A DNA stretch of 64,000 nt, from the NCBI GenBank assembly GCA_050700055.1, contig JBOHGE010000027.1, positions 1 through 64,000 on the forward strand. Reading direction: 5' to 3'. The DNA is from GCA-003244245 sp050700055. GTDB taxonomy: Bacteria; Actinomycetota; Actinomycetes; Mycobacteriales; Pseudonocardiaceae. Numbering within the stretch: position 1 is the first letter of the stretch; each line of letters begins with the position of its first letter. Below are positions 8,901 through 16,635 of this stretch, one piece after another. The translations under genes and the position numbers were made by a program. The notes under the pieces are model-generated. The model searched no databases. It was not told where the DNA came from and worked only from the letters and a program-made list of their open reading frames with translations.

Positions 8901-9760
8901 CCACCGCCAGCTTCGATCGCACCGTGCGGTTGTGGGATGTGGTCAGCCGTCAATCTCTCGGCGATCCCCTCATCGGCCACCGCGACACGGTCGCTGGTGT
9001 GGCGTTCAGTCCCGACGGCAGACTGTTGGCCACGACCAGCGCTGATCATAGTGTCCGGTTGTGGGATGTGATCAGCCGTCAACGCTTTGGTGATCCCCTC
9101 ACCGGCCACACTGACACGGTCTATGGTGTGGCGTTCAGTCCCGACGGCAGGCTGTTGGCCACCGCCAGCTTTGATCACAGTGTTCGATTGTGGGATGTGG
9201 CTAGCCGTCAGCTCCTCGGGCAACCTCTCGCTGGCCACACCGGCGACTTCAATGGCGTGGCGTTCAGTCCCGACGGCAGACTGCTGGCCACCACCAGTGA
9301 CGATCGCACCGTCCAATTGTGGGATGTGGCAAGCCGTAAACCTCTCGGCGATCCCCTCATCGGCCACACCGACACGGTCTATGGCGTGGCGTTCAGCCCC
9401 GACGGCAAGCTGCTGGCCACCACCAGTGGCGATCGCACCGCCCGGTTGTGGGACGTGGCCAGCCGTCAAGCCCTCGGCGATCCCCTCACTGGCCACACCG
9501 ACACGGTCTATGGCGTGGCGTTCAGTCCCGACGGCAAGCTGCTGGCCACCGCCAGCAAGGATCGCACCGCCCGCCTATGGGCTACGCCCTCGACGTGGGT
9601 AGGTCATTCCTGCGAAATCGTTGGTCGCAACCTGTCACAGCAAGAATGGGACCGATACGTCGGTGCCGCGACGTCGTATGTACGCCAGTGCTCCCAATAC
9701 CCCTCAGGCCCCGGTGCCGATCCCGATGCGCCGGCCGCGGTCTACCCCGCAAGCCCGTGA
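5951..9760 (+). CDS. Trypsin-nSTAND-WD40 conflict/signalling protein
   Basis: A 1269-aa multidomain protein. Residues ~10-200 are a trypsin-like protease with His45 (VTCAHV), Asp79 (GADVAFL) and Ser155 (GFSGGPV), so the triad looks intact. PYRGLEPFTAADAAWFHGRD begins a novel-STAND NTPase with Walker A GPSGAGKSS at 249-257 and Walker B LVLVVDQFEE. A hydrophobic stretch around 658-681 (LLAVLLVIAVAFGAIAGVLG) may be a membrane anchor. Eleven WD40 repeats of 43 residues follow from about 749. Family knowledge: such proteins are NTP-dependent sensors that release a protease on activation, proposed to act in defence or programmed death. Its partner Trypco1 gene is broken and overlaps its start by 17 nt. 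Confidence 0.9.
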   Translation: MTRLGEPATSWPVDLTRSVVQVLDDGRLVGTGFLVGPRLLVTCAHVLAGHDGPVTVVFGHLAATARVEPQWWSDPEGADVAFLRLDEPPPAQAQSVALGGSLGIRGHRVKAFGFPVNAPSAGHYGYGVAGDQIVGDGATPLLQLTGCTEVTEGFSGGPVLDERTGLVIGMVSAVARPDRLDRGQATAYVTPTETLRDICPELTVSEIRPYRGLEPFTAADAAWFHGRDRAVRDVLDRLRRDLRFLALLGPSGAGKSSLIHAGVLAALTGGALPGSDRWGWVSIRPGLDPFAQLAQAGLAGAVDGLGSAARRWLDDHPEHERLVLVVDQFEELLVATPPPLRTAVFEQLSLVAEQEPAVTVVVGLRDDFYGRLAAAAPGLMRLVEQATVNVPAVLDADELHAIIHQPAAVAGLTLEPNLAERIAGDAVLAAHAPGGSAAITVLPLLEFALTELWHRRTDGRLTHHAYEQIGGVVGGLARWCDQAYQTLPTAQQVLVRQIVTSLVRPGDEAANIPPTRQRRTLDQLRADAGGSEVEAVVAALADRRLLVTSRDPTGEPVVELVHEALIREWGLLGQWLSEDHEFLVWRKDVEADYTQWTASTRVQTGHDPELLLRGSALEQARTWLDTRASELPTKLAEFIWLSDRTQHQRLTRDRRRVRLLAVLLVIAVAFGAIAGVLGVYSASQTNRAQQQAQLATSRSLIAQSEQLASTQSDLAQLLSLASLHTAAIPEAWASIQTMLSRPVHPSRQLTGHTDAVRSVAFSPDGKLLATAGFDGTVRLWDVVSRQPLGDPLTGHTKGVYCVVFSPDGKLLATAGFDRTVRLWDVASRQPLGQPLTGHNDRVNGVAFSPDGKLLATTSDDRTVRLWDVASRQPLGQPLTSHTASVYAVAFSPDGKLLATTSLDLSVRLWDVASRQPLGNPLTGFTNTVHNLAFSPNGRLLATTNGDNTVRLWDVASRQPLGDSLTGHTDSVYGVAFSPDGNLLATASFDRTVRLWDVVSRQSLGDPLIGHRDTVAGVAFSPDGRLLATTSADHSVRLWDVISRQRFGDPLTGHTDTVYGVAFSPDGRLLATASFDHSVRLWDVASRQLLGQPLAGHTGDFNGVAFSPDGRLLATTSDDRTVQLWDVASRKPLGDPLIGHTDTVYGVAFSPDGKLLATTSGDRTARLWDVASRQALGDPLTGHTDTVYGVAFSPDGKLLATASKDRTARLWATPSTWVGHSCEIVGRNLSQQEWDRYVGAATSYVRQCSQYPSGPGADPDAPAAVYPASP
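8195..9585 (+). repeat. Eleven tandem 129-bp WD40-coding repeats
   Basis: Units start at 8195, 8324 and every 129 bp to 9485. Each encodes GH..xVxxVAFSPDGxLLATxSxDxTVRLWDVASRxxLG. Long stretches are near-identical at DNA level, implying recent duplication or conversion; unit number probably varies between strains. Confidence 0.9.
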
Positions 9761-9843
9761 TCAAAGGAATTCCGATACCTGAGTGGTCGGCACCAGCTGC
9801 AAGCGCCGTCGAGCGCATCGCCCAGGTTCCTGCGCCTGTGTGT

Positions 9844-9903
9844 CGTGAACTCGACGTCAGCTGCATCTTCGCTCCGGCAAATGTCGCTGGTGTCGAGTTC
9901 ACG
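9844..9903. repeat. 60-bp inverted repeat, CGTGAACTCGAC family, copy 1
   Basis: CGTGAACTCGAC at 9844-9855 and its complement GTCGAGTTCACG at 9892-9903 bracket a 36-nt spacer, shortly after the WD40 gene stop. Copy 2 has the same arms and nearly the same length at 30851-30911. Single arms occur at 3624 and 3694. Confidence 0.8.
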
Positions 9904-9933
9904 ACGGGTATCATCGCTGCACGGGAGCGATCA

Positions 9934-9994
9934 GCTAATGAGGCTTCGCCTCTGACCGCCGAGGTGGGTGGCTGGGTTGGGGGGTGACGTGGCG
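9934..9994 (+). repeat. Direct repeat left of the 10050-11654 gene
   Basis: This stretch (TGAGGCTTCGCCTC..GACCGCCGAGGTGGGTGG..GGGGGTGACGTGGCGG) recurs imperfectly at 11694-11752, immediately after the gene. A shorter relative (CTAGTGCGGCTGCGCCTCGG) lies at 3152-3171. It also contains a small hairpin, GAGGC-TTC-GCCTC. Confidence 0.75.
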
Positions 9995-10049
9995 GTGGGG
10001 TGGGGCCAGGCTGGCGGGGTTGGGCTGACCGCGTGCCTGGGGGTGTGGT

Positions 10050-11654
10050 GTGGCGACTCGTGTGGTGGCTGTGGGTGATGTCCTGGATGGGCATGTTGGT
10101 CTGGATCTGGAGTGTTTCGATCGGATCTATCTCAATGGGTGGGTGCCGAGCCTGGTGGTGCCTGGTCAGGTGGTGAGTTTTCTGACCCGGCATCTGGGGT
10201 TTCCGATTCCGTCTCCGGCGGTGTTGGAGCGGATCGGGTTGGGGTTTCGTAAGGCGGTCACCGAGTTCGCCGCCGAGGGCGACATCCCGGTGATCCGTTT
10301 TGTCAGGGGAGACCGCAAGCTGGAGGTGATGCGTCCGTATCTGGACCGGTTGGCTCGGGCGGGGCGGACCGGGGTGGCGGCGATCGGGGTGGCTCAGGAG
10401 TTCCAGCGGGTGTTCACCGGGACTACCTACCATCCTGACGAGGGTGGCCAGGGTGTTCCGCGGTTCGGTTACGCCAAGGCCGACCGTCGCGTCACCGCTT
10501 ATTACTTTTATCTGGTGGATGAGGAGTTCGGGCCGGGGTTCATCAAGATCTGTGCGTATTTCCCGTATCCGGTCAAGATATGGCTCAACGGTCATGAATA
10601 CGCTAAGCGCGCAGCGACAGCGGCAGGGATCGGTTTCACCGAATTAGACAATGGGTTCGCCACCGCCGAAGACCCCGAAGCATTGCAGGGCATCTGCGAC
10701 ACGCTGACCTCGGGGGTGATCCGGGAGTTCTGCCCACGATGGTGGGCCCGGCTACCGCTACCGTTGACCGACGCCGACCGGGCCGCGGGGTACTGGTGGG
10801 ACATCTCGATGCGCCAGGTCGAGGTCTCGCGCACCATCGTGTTCACCGCACCCCGCCACGCCCGGGGGTTCTTCGAGGCGCTGTGCGCTGACAACCTCGA
10901 CATCGGCCGCCCGGAGCAGATGCAGATCATCTTCGGACGACGGGTCCGCACCGCACCCCAGGGTGGTTACCGCACCCGGCTGGTGCGCTCCGGCGATGAA
11001 GTCACCCTCAACGCCCACTTCCGGCACTCCCGGGTGAAGTCCTACCTCACATGCGGCCGGGCGTTGCGCATCGAGACCGTGGTCAACGACACCGGTGACC
11101 TCGGGCTGCGGCGCGGACTGGAGCATCTGGAGGAACTGTCGGTCAAAGCCCGTGACGTCAACCGCCGCATGGTCGATGCTTTCCGTGTCGGTCAGGGCTG
11201 TGTCCTTGCGAGCCCAGCCTTTGAGCGGGTCGCGCAACCATCCATCTGCGATGGTCGGAGGGCCCCGGCCCTGCGGTTCGGCGACCCTCGGGTCACGGCC
11301 CTGACCGGCGCCCTGTGCGCCATCGTGCACACCATCACCGGGTTCACCAACCGGAGCCTTCGCGCCCAGGTAACCACCCTGCTCGGCGAGCCATACACGA
11401 CCAGCCAGATGAGCTATGACCTGAAACGACTGCGACTCAAGGGCCTGATCACCCGCCTACCACGATCCAACACCTACGTCCTCACCAACGACGGGCAACG
11501 AGTCGCGATCTTCTACACCAAACTCCACAACCGACTCCTCCGACCACTGCTCGCCGCCCACGACCCACCCGCACCCCTCGCCCTCCGCCAAGCCCTACGA
11601 GTGATCAACCACCACGTTGAGGACTACATCACCGAGGCCCGCATGACCGCCTGA
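10050..11654 (+). CDS. Conserved actinobacterial protein of unknown function with C-terminal winged helix
   Basis: Starts at GTG 10050 (VATRVVAVGDVLDGHVGLDL), 534 aa. I recognise the sequence type (YYFYLVDEEFGPGFIKIC, FPYPVKIWLNGHEYAK) as a widespread actinobacterial hypothetical family, but know no demonstrated function. Residues ~420-500 (SLRAQVTTLLGEPYTTSQMS, then YDLKRLRLKGLITRLPRS) look like a winged-helix DNA- or RNA-binding domain. Acidic and aromatic residues in the centre could form a catalytic site, but no known nuclease motif is evident. The gene is bracketed by ~60-bp direct repeats (9934-9994, 11694-11752) and has no operon partners. That suggests it travels as a unit. Confidence 0.8.
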   Translation: MATRVVAVGDVLDGHVGLDLECFDRIYLNGWVPSLVVPGQVVSFLTRHLGFPIPSPAVLERIGLGFRKAVTEFAAEGDIPVIRFVRGDRKLEVMRPYLDRLARAGRTGVAAIGVAQEFQRVFTGTTYHPDEGGQGVPRFGYAKADRRVTAYYFYLVDEEFGPGFIKICAYFPYPVKIWLNGHEYAKRAATAAGIGFTELDNGFATAEDPEALQGICDTLTSGVIREFCPRWWARLPLPLTDADRAAGYWWDISMRQVEVSRTIVFTAPRHARGFFEALCADNLDIGRPEQMQIIFGRRVRTAPQGGYRTRLVRSGDEVTLNAHFRHSRVKSYLTCGRALRIETVVNDTGDLGLRRGLEHLEELSVKARDVNRRMVDAFRVGQGCVLASPAFERVAQPSICDGRRAPALRFGDPRVTALTGALCAIVHTITGFTNRSLRAQVTTLLGEPYTTSQMSYDLKRLRLKGLITRLPRSNTYVLTNDGQRVAIFYTKLHNRLLRPLLAAHDPPAPLALRQALRVINHHVEDYITEARMTA

Positions 11655-11699
11655 AAACTCGGCTCAAGTTTCAAGCTTCTAGCGTCCAAGGGTCGCTAG
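11653..11699. repeat. 47-bp dispersed repeat, copy 1
   Basis: The sequence around AAAACTCGGCTCAAGT and TCTAGCGTCCAAGGG is repeated with few changes at 31723-31768. It includes the stem CTAGCG/CGCTAG. Both copies sit at the 3' end of a gene: this one over the stop of the 534-aa protein, the other over the stop of the caspase. Confidence 0.75.
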
Positions 11700-11752
11700 T
11701 GAGGCTGCGTCTTGGACCGCCAAGGTGGGTGGGTTGGGGGTGACGTGGCGGT
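11694..11752 (+). repeat. Direct repeat right of the 10050-11654 gene
   Basis: Partner of 9934-9994 (TGAGGCTGCGTCTTGG, ACCGCCAAGGTGGGTGG, GGGGGTGACGTGGCGG). The following 11753-12077 shows no clear coding signal. Near its end, TATAAG at about 12022 and a GC-rich palindrome at 12045-12060 precede the small gene at 12078. Confidence 0.7.
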
Positions 11753-12077
11753 CGGCCGGCGAGCCGGCGGCAGTGGACACGCTGTCCAAGTACCCGAAGA
11801 GATCGTTCTAATGCTGGGCGATCTACACGTTCATCTAGATTTGTTTCGCTCTGCTCGCACTGGCCTTGGACTCAACAACGTCACTGGCTGAAGGTGCGTG
11901 TGATCACCCCGATGCAGGTCGCCCGCATCACCCGGCGAGAGCATGCGAGTTGGGTGCCCATCAGCCGATCGGGTGGTCCAGCACCACCGGTGAGTACTAC
12001 GGCGCCGTTCGGGGCACCCTATAAGTTAAGTGATCAATACTACCGGCGCCCCGGCCGGCACTGCTAGGAGGATTCGT

Positions 12078-12341
12078 ATGAGCAGCACGCCTGACAAGGC
12101 CGAGCAGCCTACCAATGAGAACGAAGCGATCGTTGCCGACGTCGACATCCCAGGACCCTACCCCACAGGACGGGGAGATCCCACTGGCGAGCCCCTGTCG
12201 GACGGGCCTGCCCCCACAAAAGAAACACGAGAAGCGGGCTCGCTCGGGGATCTGACCAAGACGGTCAGCACATCGCCTATGGTCGAGGAGACAGGAGGCT
12301 TGGGTAGCCCCATATTTGAGGAAGGCGCAACCAAGGATTGA
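12078..12341 (+). CDS. Small acidic, probably disordered protein A
   Basis: ATG at 12078 follows a strong AGGAGG ribosome binding site, giving 87 aa (MSSTPDKAEQPTNENEAIVA...). It is rich in Glu, Asp, Pro, Gly and Thr, contains no Cys, and has no hydrophobic or helical core. No family was recognised. A second gene of similar composition with its own strong site starts 40 bp downstream (12381), so the two are probably co-transcribed. The conspicuous translation signals argue for high expression. Candidate roles, such as precursor peptide, stress protein or transfer-associated protein, are open; lack of Cys argues against lanthipeptides. Confidence 0.5.
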   Translation: MSSTPDKAEQPTNENEAIVADVDIPGPYPTGRGDPTGEPLSDGPAPTKETREAGSLGDLTKTVSTSPMVEETGGLGSPIFEEGATKD

Positions 12342-12380
12342 AGCTACTAAGGATTGAAGCTACCAAAAAGGAGGTTTGCA

Positions 12381-12557
12381 ATGGGAGAGCAAGAAGAAGA
12401 AACTCCGCAGGAAAAGATCGAGAAGGCAAGGGGCGAGTCGATGCCCGGAGGTGTCCCGGAGGATGTAGATGTAGGGACCGGACGCCAAAAAGGCGTAGGC
12501 TTGCCTCCCGGTTCGGTAGGAAAGGGGCATGCTACGCCGCAAACTCCTCCAACCTAG
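12381..12557 (+). CDS. Small hydrophilic protein B
   Basis: ATG at 12381 lies 8 nt behind AAAAAGGAGG and gives 58 aa (MGEQEEETPQEKIEKARGES...). The N-terminal third is charged and predicted helical; the rest (MPGGVPEDVDVGTGRQKGVG, LPPGSVGKGHATPQTPPT) is Gly/Pro-rich and disordered. Composition resembles its upstream neighbour at 12078, but the two do not align. No family recognised and no cysteine. After its stop, 12558-12765 has no feature I can support. Confidence 0.5.
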   Translation: MGEQEEETPQEKIEKARGESMPGGVPEDVDVGTGRQKGVGLPPGSVGKGHATPQTPPT

Positions 12558-12765
12558 GGGCCGTCCCGCACATCAAGCAACAAGTAGGAACGAGCGGGGG
12601 TGCCACGCTTAACGGCCCCCCGCTGTCCACTAAGACCGGTGAGATTGCGGTGTGAAAGGCGTCGGATGGGGTAGATTCCCTTCGACTCGCGATGATTGGC
12701 TGTCCATTTGATCGAGCTTGAGGAGTACCTACGAGGGGCGAGTTTCTCCTATTGCTGTGGTGATG

Positions 12766-13560
12766 TCAGCGAAATTTGATGACCTGAACCTGGTGTTGTG
12801 TGCTGGCCTGGTGCCCGTGCTGTGGCTGGTGGGGCGGGCTAAGTTGCACTCGATACCGATCGCCCCTCCGGTGATTGCCGATATGCGGTTCGTGGGGGTT
12901 CGGTGGGCTGGGGGCGCGGTCAGTTTGATCGCCGAGGTGATCAATACTGCACATTAAGATCAACACTGCATATCAAGTCGTCACCTTCAGGGTACTGCTG
13001 GCCGAAGGGATTCGGAGTTTGACAGCTACGCCATGGTGGCTACCTATATTTGGGCCGGAGTTCGTTTCTCTATCATTACGAAACAGCCCCGACCGGTTGG
13101 GACCGCGATCGAAGCCACCCAGGTGCATGACTGGGGTCCGATTGCTTACCCGCAAGCGATCTACAATGAGGGCAGCTGGCAGTGGGTCTCCGATGCTGAG
13201 ATCGCCGAAACTGCCTACACCGCGTACCTCTCGTGGGGGAAATCCGAGCAATATTGTGGTCAACCAGGGCAAGTTGTTCACCGCCCGGATTTACCACGCA
13301 TTCATCGCCAGCTCCGTATTCGAACTTGTCACCGCTGAGAAACAACACCATGAGTGATTGTTTGCCGCGAATGCGGCCTGGTGGCGTTGGCGACCATCGC
13401 CCACAACGTCATCCGCGCGGCTGGCTAACTGGCCGGCTTATTACATACCCGCGCCCGCACCGGCACCATTCGCCGACATCTGATCAATCTGTCCGCCCGA
13501 GATCGCCCGACGATCTCGCCGCATCACGCTCCGGTTGCCGATTTCGAACGACACCGGGTC
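12766..13560 (+). pseudogene. Decayed IS1380-family transposase
   Basis: Three pieces in different frames match IS1380 transposases in order. The N-terminus is MSAKFDDLNLVLCAGLVPVL (12766 on). A central segment GVRFSIITKQPRPVGTAIEA to TAYTAYLSWGKSEQ spans about 13050-13255. Then come YHAFIASSVFELVTAEKQHH (about 13290-13350) and a C-terminal TRARTGTIRRHLINLSARDR stretch to about 13520. Large internal deletions and several frameshifts remove the DDE core. Terminal inverted repeats were not identified. Confidence 0.7.
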
Positions 13561-13677
13561 CGGGTTATGACCGGTGCGCATGATCAGCGCGGCCTTGGCC
13601 AACATCTGGTAGTGCGCACCAGGGTCGCGCATCTCCAGGTACGCGGTGTGCCGCCACTTGTTCAGCAGGTCGTGCAT
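13441..13677 (-). pseudogene. Remnant resembling the C-terminus of a DUF6247-type protein
   Basis: The minus strand reads MHDLLNKWRHTAYLEMRDPG and then AHYQMLAKAALIMRTGHNPD. This resembles the C-terminal half of small actinobacterial DUF6247 proteins. A stop lies just upstream in the same frame, so the N-terminal half is missing, and the 3' part runs into the IS1380 remnant. It may be the gene into which the element inserted. Family assignment rests on memory of the motif only. Confidence 0.35.
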
Positions 13678-13766
13678 CCCGGCGAGGTCTTATGCCAACA
13701 CGATAGTGCTGGCGTCCGACAGGTTATACGGCCGTTTGGGCTGGCACCCGGCGCCGGTTCGGCTGG

Positions 13767-14453
13767 TCAAGGGAGGCTGGTGGCGAGTTCCTTGGCGGTG
13801 GGACGGTCCTGGGGGTCGGCCGCTAGGCAGGCCATGACGGTTTGCTCGAACGCGGGGAACGGCCACGGGCGCAGGGCGGCGGGGTCGGGGTGGCGGCGCA
13901 GCGCGCAGATGTCGCTCAACAGTGCTGTCCGTCCGGCGGTCGGGTTGGTGTAGATGATGGGTGTCGTGCGGGTCCAAGACCACCACAGTGACGCGCCCAG
14001 GGACCATATGTCGGCCTGGGGGGTGGTCATGACGTGGTCGTCGGAGCTGAGGATGAGGTCGGCGATCTCGGGAGCGGTGGTGTGGGCGAGGCCGCCGCGG
14101 TGGACGTAGCACGGCACGTCGGCGGGCTCTTGGGCGCAGGCCAGGTCGATGAGGTGGGTGCGGTCGCCGCCGAAGATGATGTGGTCGGGTTGTAGGTCGC
14201 CGTGGACCCAGCCCGCCGCGTGCAGGTCGGCCAGCTCGCGGGCGGCGGCAGCCGTCATGGCGAGCAGGTGGTTTTTGGTCGTGATGTCGTCCTGGGTTTG
14301 GTGCAGCGCGTTCCACAGGCTGGTGCCGTTGATCCAGTGCAGGGTCAGCCAGGATCGTTGGTCATCCCAGCCGTGGGCGCGGTAGGTCTGGTTGCCCAGC
14401 AGCTGTAGGATCTCGCCCTCGCGGGCCGCCATGAGCCCGCTGGTGATTTTCAA
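13767..14453 (-). CDS. Protein kinase-like protein
   Basis: From a TTG at 14453, 228 aa. The catalytic loop is present as WVHGDLQPDHIIF (HGD replaces HRD), the metal-binding motif is LIDLA in place of DFG, and an APE-like TAPEI follows, with the C-lobe motif DIWSLGASLWW. The ATP-binding N-lobe is short. The reading frame continues upstream with plausible sequence (AEEDPELLHDRRGTTLYQVG) but no start codon, whereas GTG at 14552 (VDRIITASG) lies in another frame. An indel near 14530 may therefore have removed the true N-terminus. A damaged second copy of its 3' part lies at 16905-17080. It neighbours an XRE regulator and a Cys-rich protein, a grouping that may be functional. Confidence 0.65.
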   Translation of the reverse strand: MKITSGLMAAREGEILQLLGNQTYRAHGWDDQRSWLTLHWINGTSLWNALHQTQDDITTKNHLLAMTAAAARELADLHAAGWVHGDLQPDHIIFGGDRTHLIDLACAQEPADVPCYVHRGGLAHTTAPEIADLILSSDDHVMTTPQADIWSLGASLWWSWTRTTPIIYTNPTAGRTALLSDICALRRHPDPAALRPWPFPAFEQTVMACLAADPQDRPTAKELATSLP

Positions 14454-14564
14454 CGCGGTGGCGCCGACCTGGTAGAGCGTGGTGCCGCGCCGGTCGTGCA
14501 GGAGTTCGGGGTCCTCCTCGGCGAGCCCGAGGCGGTGATGATGCGATCCACGAACGACTCCTAG

Positions 14565-15080
14565 CTACGGCGACACCGAAGTGGCCAGTGTGGCGTGAAG
14601 CACGGAAGGCTCGGCACGCAAGCCGCCCAGAAGACCCTCGCCCGTGGATCTCGGGCGAGGGCCACTGCCAGGGCGTCGCTCAGCCGGTGAGGGCGGCCCA
14701 GCGGTGACGGTGATGGCTTCCAGCGGGATGCCGAGCTGTCGGTAGATGCGGGTGTGCATAGCTCCGAGCCAGGTGTCGCGGCGGTCGTCGAAGAATGCCT
14801 GGTCGAACCAGGCGACGCCGAGAATGACGGTGCCGCCGCCGTGGGGGTTGCCGGGTTCGGCCTCGAAGTAGGTGCACTCCCAGTCCCAGAGCATGAACCC
14901 ACCCCGAACGTGCCCGGCAGCTGCCATACGGTCAGCAAGATCACCTGGGGAGCACTCGGCCCGCTCCACGCCCATAAGCACGATCTCAGCCGCGCCGTCG
15001 GACAGGCCGATGACCTGTTCACTCAGTGGGCTGCCGAGCCCGACGACCCGGCCCTGGTTGTACAGCCCCGCGCAGATCAC
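14565..15080 (-). CDS. Hypothetical protein
   Basis: GTG at 15080 gives 171 aa (VICAGLYNQGRVVGLG..). Codon third positions are strongly G/C in 14690-15075, which supports the minus-strand frame. Recognisable stretches include GGFMLWDWECTYFEAEPGNP and AWFDQAFFDDRRDTWLGAMH; I do not know the family. The last ~40 residues are of lower quality (Arg/Ser/Pro-rich) and may come from a frameshift near 14690, because a neighbouring frame ends with RWAALTG and a stop. The start is uncertain: no good ribosome binding site is seen and the frame remains open upstream. Confidence 0.5.
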   Translation of the reverse strand: MICAGLYNQGRVVGLGSPLSEQVIGLSDGAAEIVLMGVERAECSPGDLADRMAAAGHVRGGFMLWDWECTYFEAEPGNPHGGGTVILGVAWFDQAFFDDRRDTWLGAMHTRIYRQLGIPLEAITVTAGPPSPAERRPGSGPRPRSTGEGLLGGLRAEPSVLHATLATSVSP

Positions 15081-15266
15081 CTTGACCAGGTCACCGAACA
15101 GGACCGGCTCCAGCCTGACACCGGCTGCGGTCCCGTGGTTAAGACCGGGTTGTGCACCCCCTCTTGGCTGACCGGCGACGACCTCTACGCGGACCTGGTC
15201 GGATACTGGGTCCGTACTGTCGTGCCGGAAAGCCTGGCCGGTGCGCGGCCGTCGGGCGCCGCATAG
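14980..15266 (+). pseudogene. Possible 3' fragment of an unidentified gene
   Basis: The plus strand from about 14980 to TAG 15266 reads ..ADHLDQVTEQDRLQPDTGCG and ends WLTGDDLYADLVGYWVRTVV PESLAG. Codon bias supports coding for 15076-15266, the part not overlapped by the minus-strand gene. No start codon with a ribosome binding site was found, so it is probably a truncated remnant ahead of the XRE gene. The two opposing frames compete between 14980 and 15080. Confidence 0.25.
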
Positions 15267-15293
15267 CTTGTCGCTACCTACCGGGGCGAGGAT

Positions 15294-16502
15294 GTGAGGG
15301 ATGTCGTGGACGTCGAGGACACTCAGACGATCGGGTGGCGGCTGCGGCATGTCCGTGCCGAGCGGCACAAGCCGCTGCGGGTGATCGCTGAGCTGGCCGG
15401 GATGAGCAAGGCGACCCTGAGCCGCATCGAGCGCGGTGAGCGTTCCCCGACGCTGAACGAGCTTGTCGCCCTGGCTGACGCGTTGCAGATCGCGATGTCG
15501 GACCTGACCAGGCTTCCGGTGCCGGCACCCGCTAACGGGCATACCGACAGCACCACCAAGGCCATCGGGCTCGCACTTGATGCGATCGAGGTCGGCCACC
15601 CTGGTGGGTTGGTGCTGCCGGTGGCGGTGCTGCGGGACCGGGTGATCCGGTTCCACCAGCACAAGCGGGCGTGCCGATTCCCTGAGGTGGCCGCGGAGTT
15701 GCCGGGGCTGGTCCGGGATGTGCACACCACCCTGGTCGCCGGCGCCGACCACGGCGAGTTGCTGGAGCTGGCGGTGTTCCTGCACGTCCACGTCACCCGG
15801 CAATGGCTCCGTATCGCAGCCGCACCCGATGACCTGCTACGCCGGGTGGTGTTCCTGGCACGACGCCTAGCCCAGGAGCGCGATGCGGTCACCACACTCG
15901 GTATGGCCGGGTTCGCCGTGGTCGACACGCTGCTAGCCGGTGGGGCCTTCGAGCTGGGGCGAGTCGAGCTCGACTCGCTGACCTTGCCGCCGGTCACCGC
16001 TGCCACCGCCGGTCTGGTGGGCATACTCACTACGTCCCACGCTGCGGCCGCCGCGCTCAACGGTCGTCCGGGCGAGGCGGTCGCCGCGATGGATGTGGCC
16101 GCTGACATGGCCGGTCGGTTCGGCGAGATCGGCGAGGCCGACCCGTTGGGGTTCGAGTTCGGACCGACCAACGTCGGGTTCCGCCGGGTGCACCTAGCCC
16201 TGGGAGCGGGTGAACCAGACCGTGCGGTGAGTATCGCCGAAGGGCTGCGGCCTGAACATAACCCCTTTCCGGCCAATCGCGTCTACTACTGGTCCGGGTA
16301 CGGGCGGGCGCTGGCGCGCCTGCGGGGACGTCGCGATGACGCGGTGCAGGCGTTGTGTCGTGCTGAGATGCTCAATCCCGTTCGCGTGCGGCGCGACCCG
16401 TTGGTCCGGGACACGATCGCTGTTCTGCTCCCGGGTGCCCGCCGCGATGCGGTCGGCCGGGAACTGCGGAACATGGCCGCCCGGGCCGGTCTGCGGGGGT
16501 GA
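15294..16502 (+). CDS. XRE-family transcriptional regulator with long helical domain
   Basis: GTG at 15294, 402 aa. Residues 15-70 hold a cro/C1-type helix-turn-helix (IGWRLRHVRAERHKPLRVIA, ELAGMSKATLSRIERGERSP). The remaining ~330 residues are all-alpha and TPR-like, ending in RRDAVGRELRNMAARAGLRG. This architecture is common in actinomycete regulators of unknown ligand. It heads a short plus-strand unit with the 22-codon reading frame at 16567 and the Cys-rich protein at 16632. The alternative GTG at 15306 would shorten it by four residues. Confidence 0.8.
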   Translation: MRDVVDVEDTQTIGWRLRHVRAERHKPLRVIAELAGMSKATLSRIERGERSPTLNELVALADALQIAMSDLTRLPVPAPANGHTDSTTKAIGLALDAIEVGHPGGLVLPVAVLRDRVIRFHQHKRACRFPEVAAELPGLVRDVHTTLVAGADHGELLELAVFLHVHVTRQWLRIAAAPDDLLRRVVFLARRLAQERDAVTTLGMAGFAVVDTLLAGGAFELGRVELDSLTLPPVTAATAGLVGILTTSHAAAAALNGRPGEAVAAMDVAADMAGRFGEIGEADPLGFEFGPTNVGFRRVHLALGAGEPDRAVSIAEGLRPEHNPFPANRVYYWSGYGRALARLRGRRDDAVQALCRAEMLNPVRVRRDPLVRDTIAVLLPGARRDAVGRELRNMAARAGLRG

Positions 16503-16566
16503 CCCATTCGGGGGACGTCTCTGTGCTGAGCCGGTCGCACCGGTTGATCGCCCACGATCACCAACC

Positions 16567-16635
16567 ATGATCGACGTAAACCCTGAGACATCACATCAGC
16601 AGGCCGACCGCTCTGATCGGGGGTGGTTCGGATGA
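16567..16635 (+). CDS. 22-residue leader-like reading frame
   Basis: ATG ATC GAC GTA ... GGA TGA encodes MIDVNPETSHQQADRSDRGW FG. Its stop overlaps the start of the next gene (ATGA at 16632-16635), the arrangement used for translational coupling. No clear ribosome binding site precedes it. Real translation is unproven. Confidence 0.35.
   Translation: MIDVNPETSHQQADRSDRGWFG

Noticed and set aside
8039..9496. Long minus-strand open frame opposite the WD40 repeats, and plus-strand frames in other phases
   Set aside because: They arise from the repeated 129-bp unit having no stop in those frames; no start signal and implausible composition.
8195..9585. Regular repeats as a CRISPR-like array
   Set aside because: Unit length 129 bp, no unique spacers, and in-frame WD40 coding explain it fully.
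14565..15803. 412-codon minus-strand frame as one gene
   Set aside because: Its first ~240 codons are antisense to the XRE regulator with poor bias; only the last part (from 15080) looks coding.
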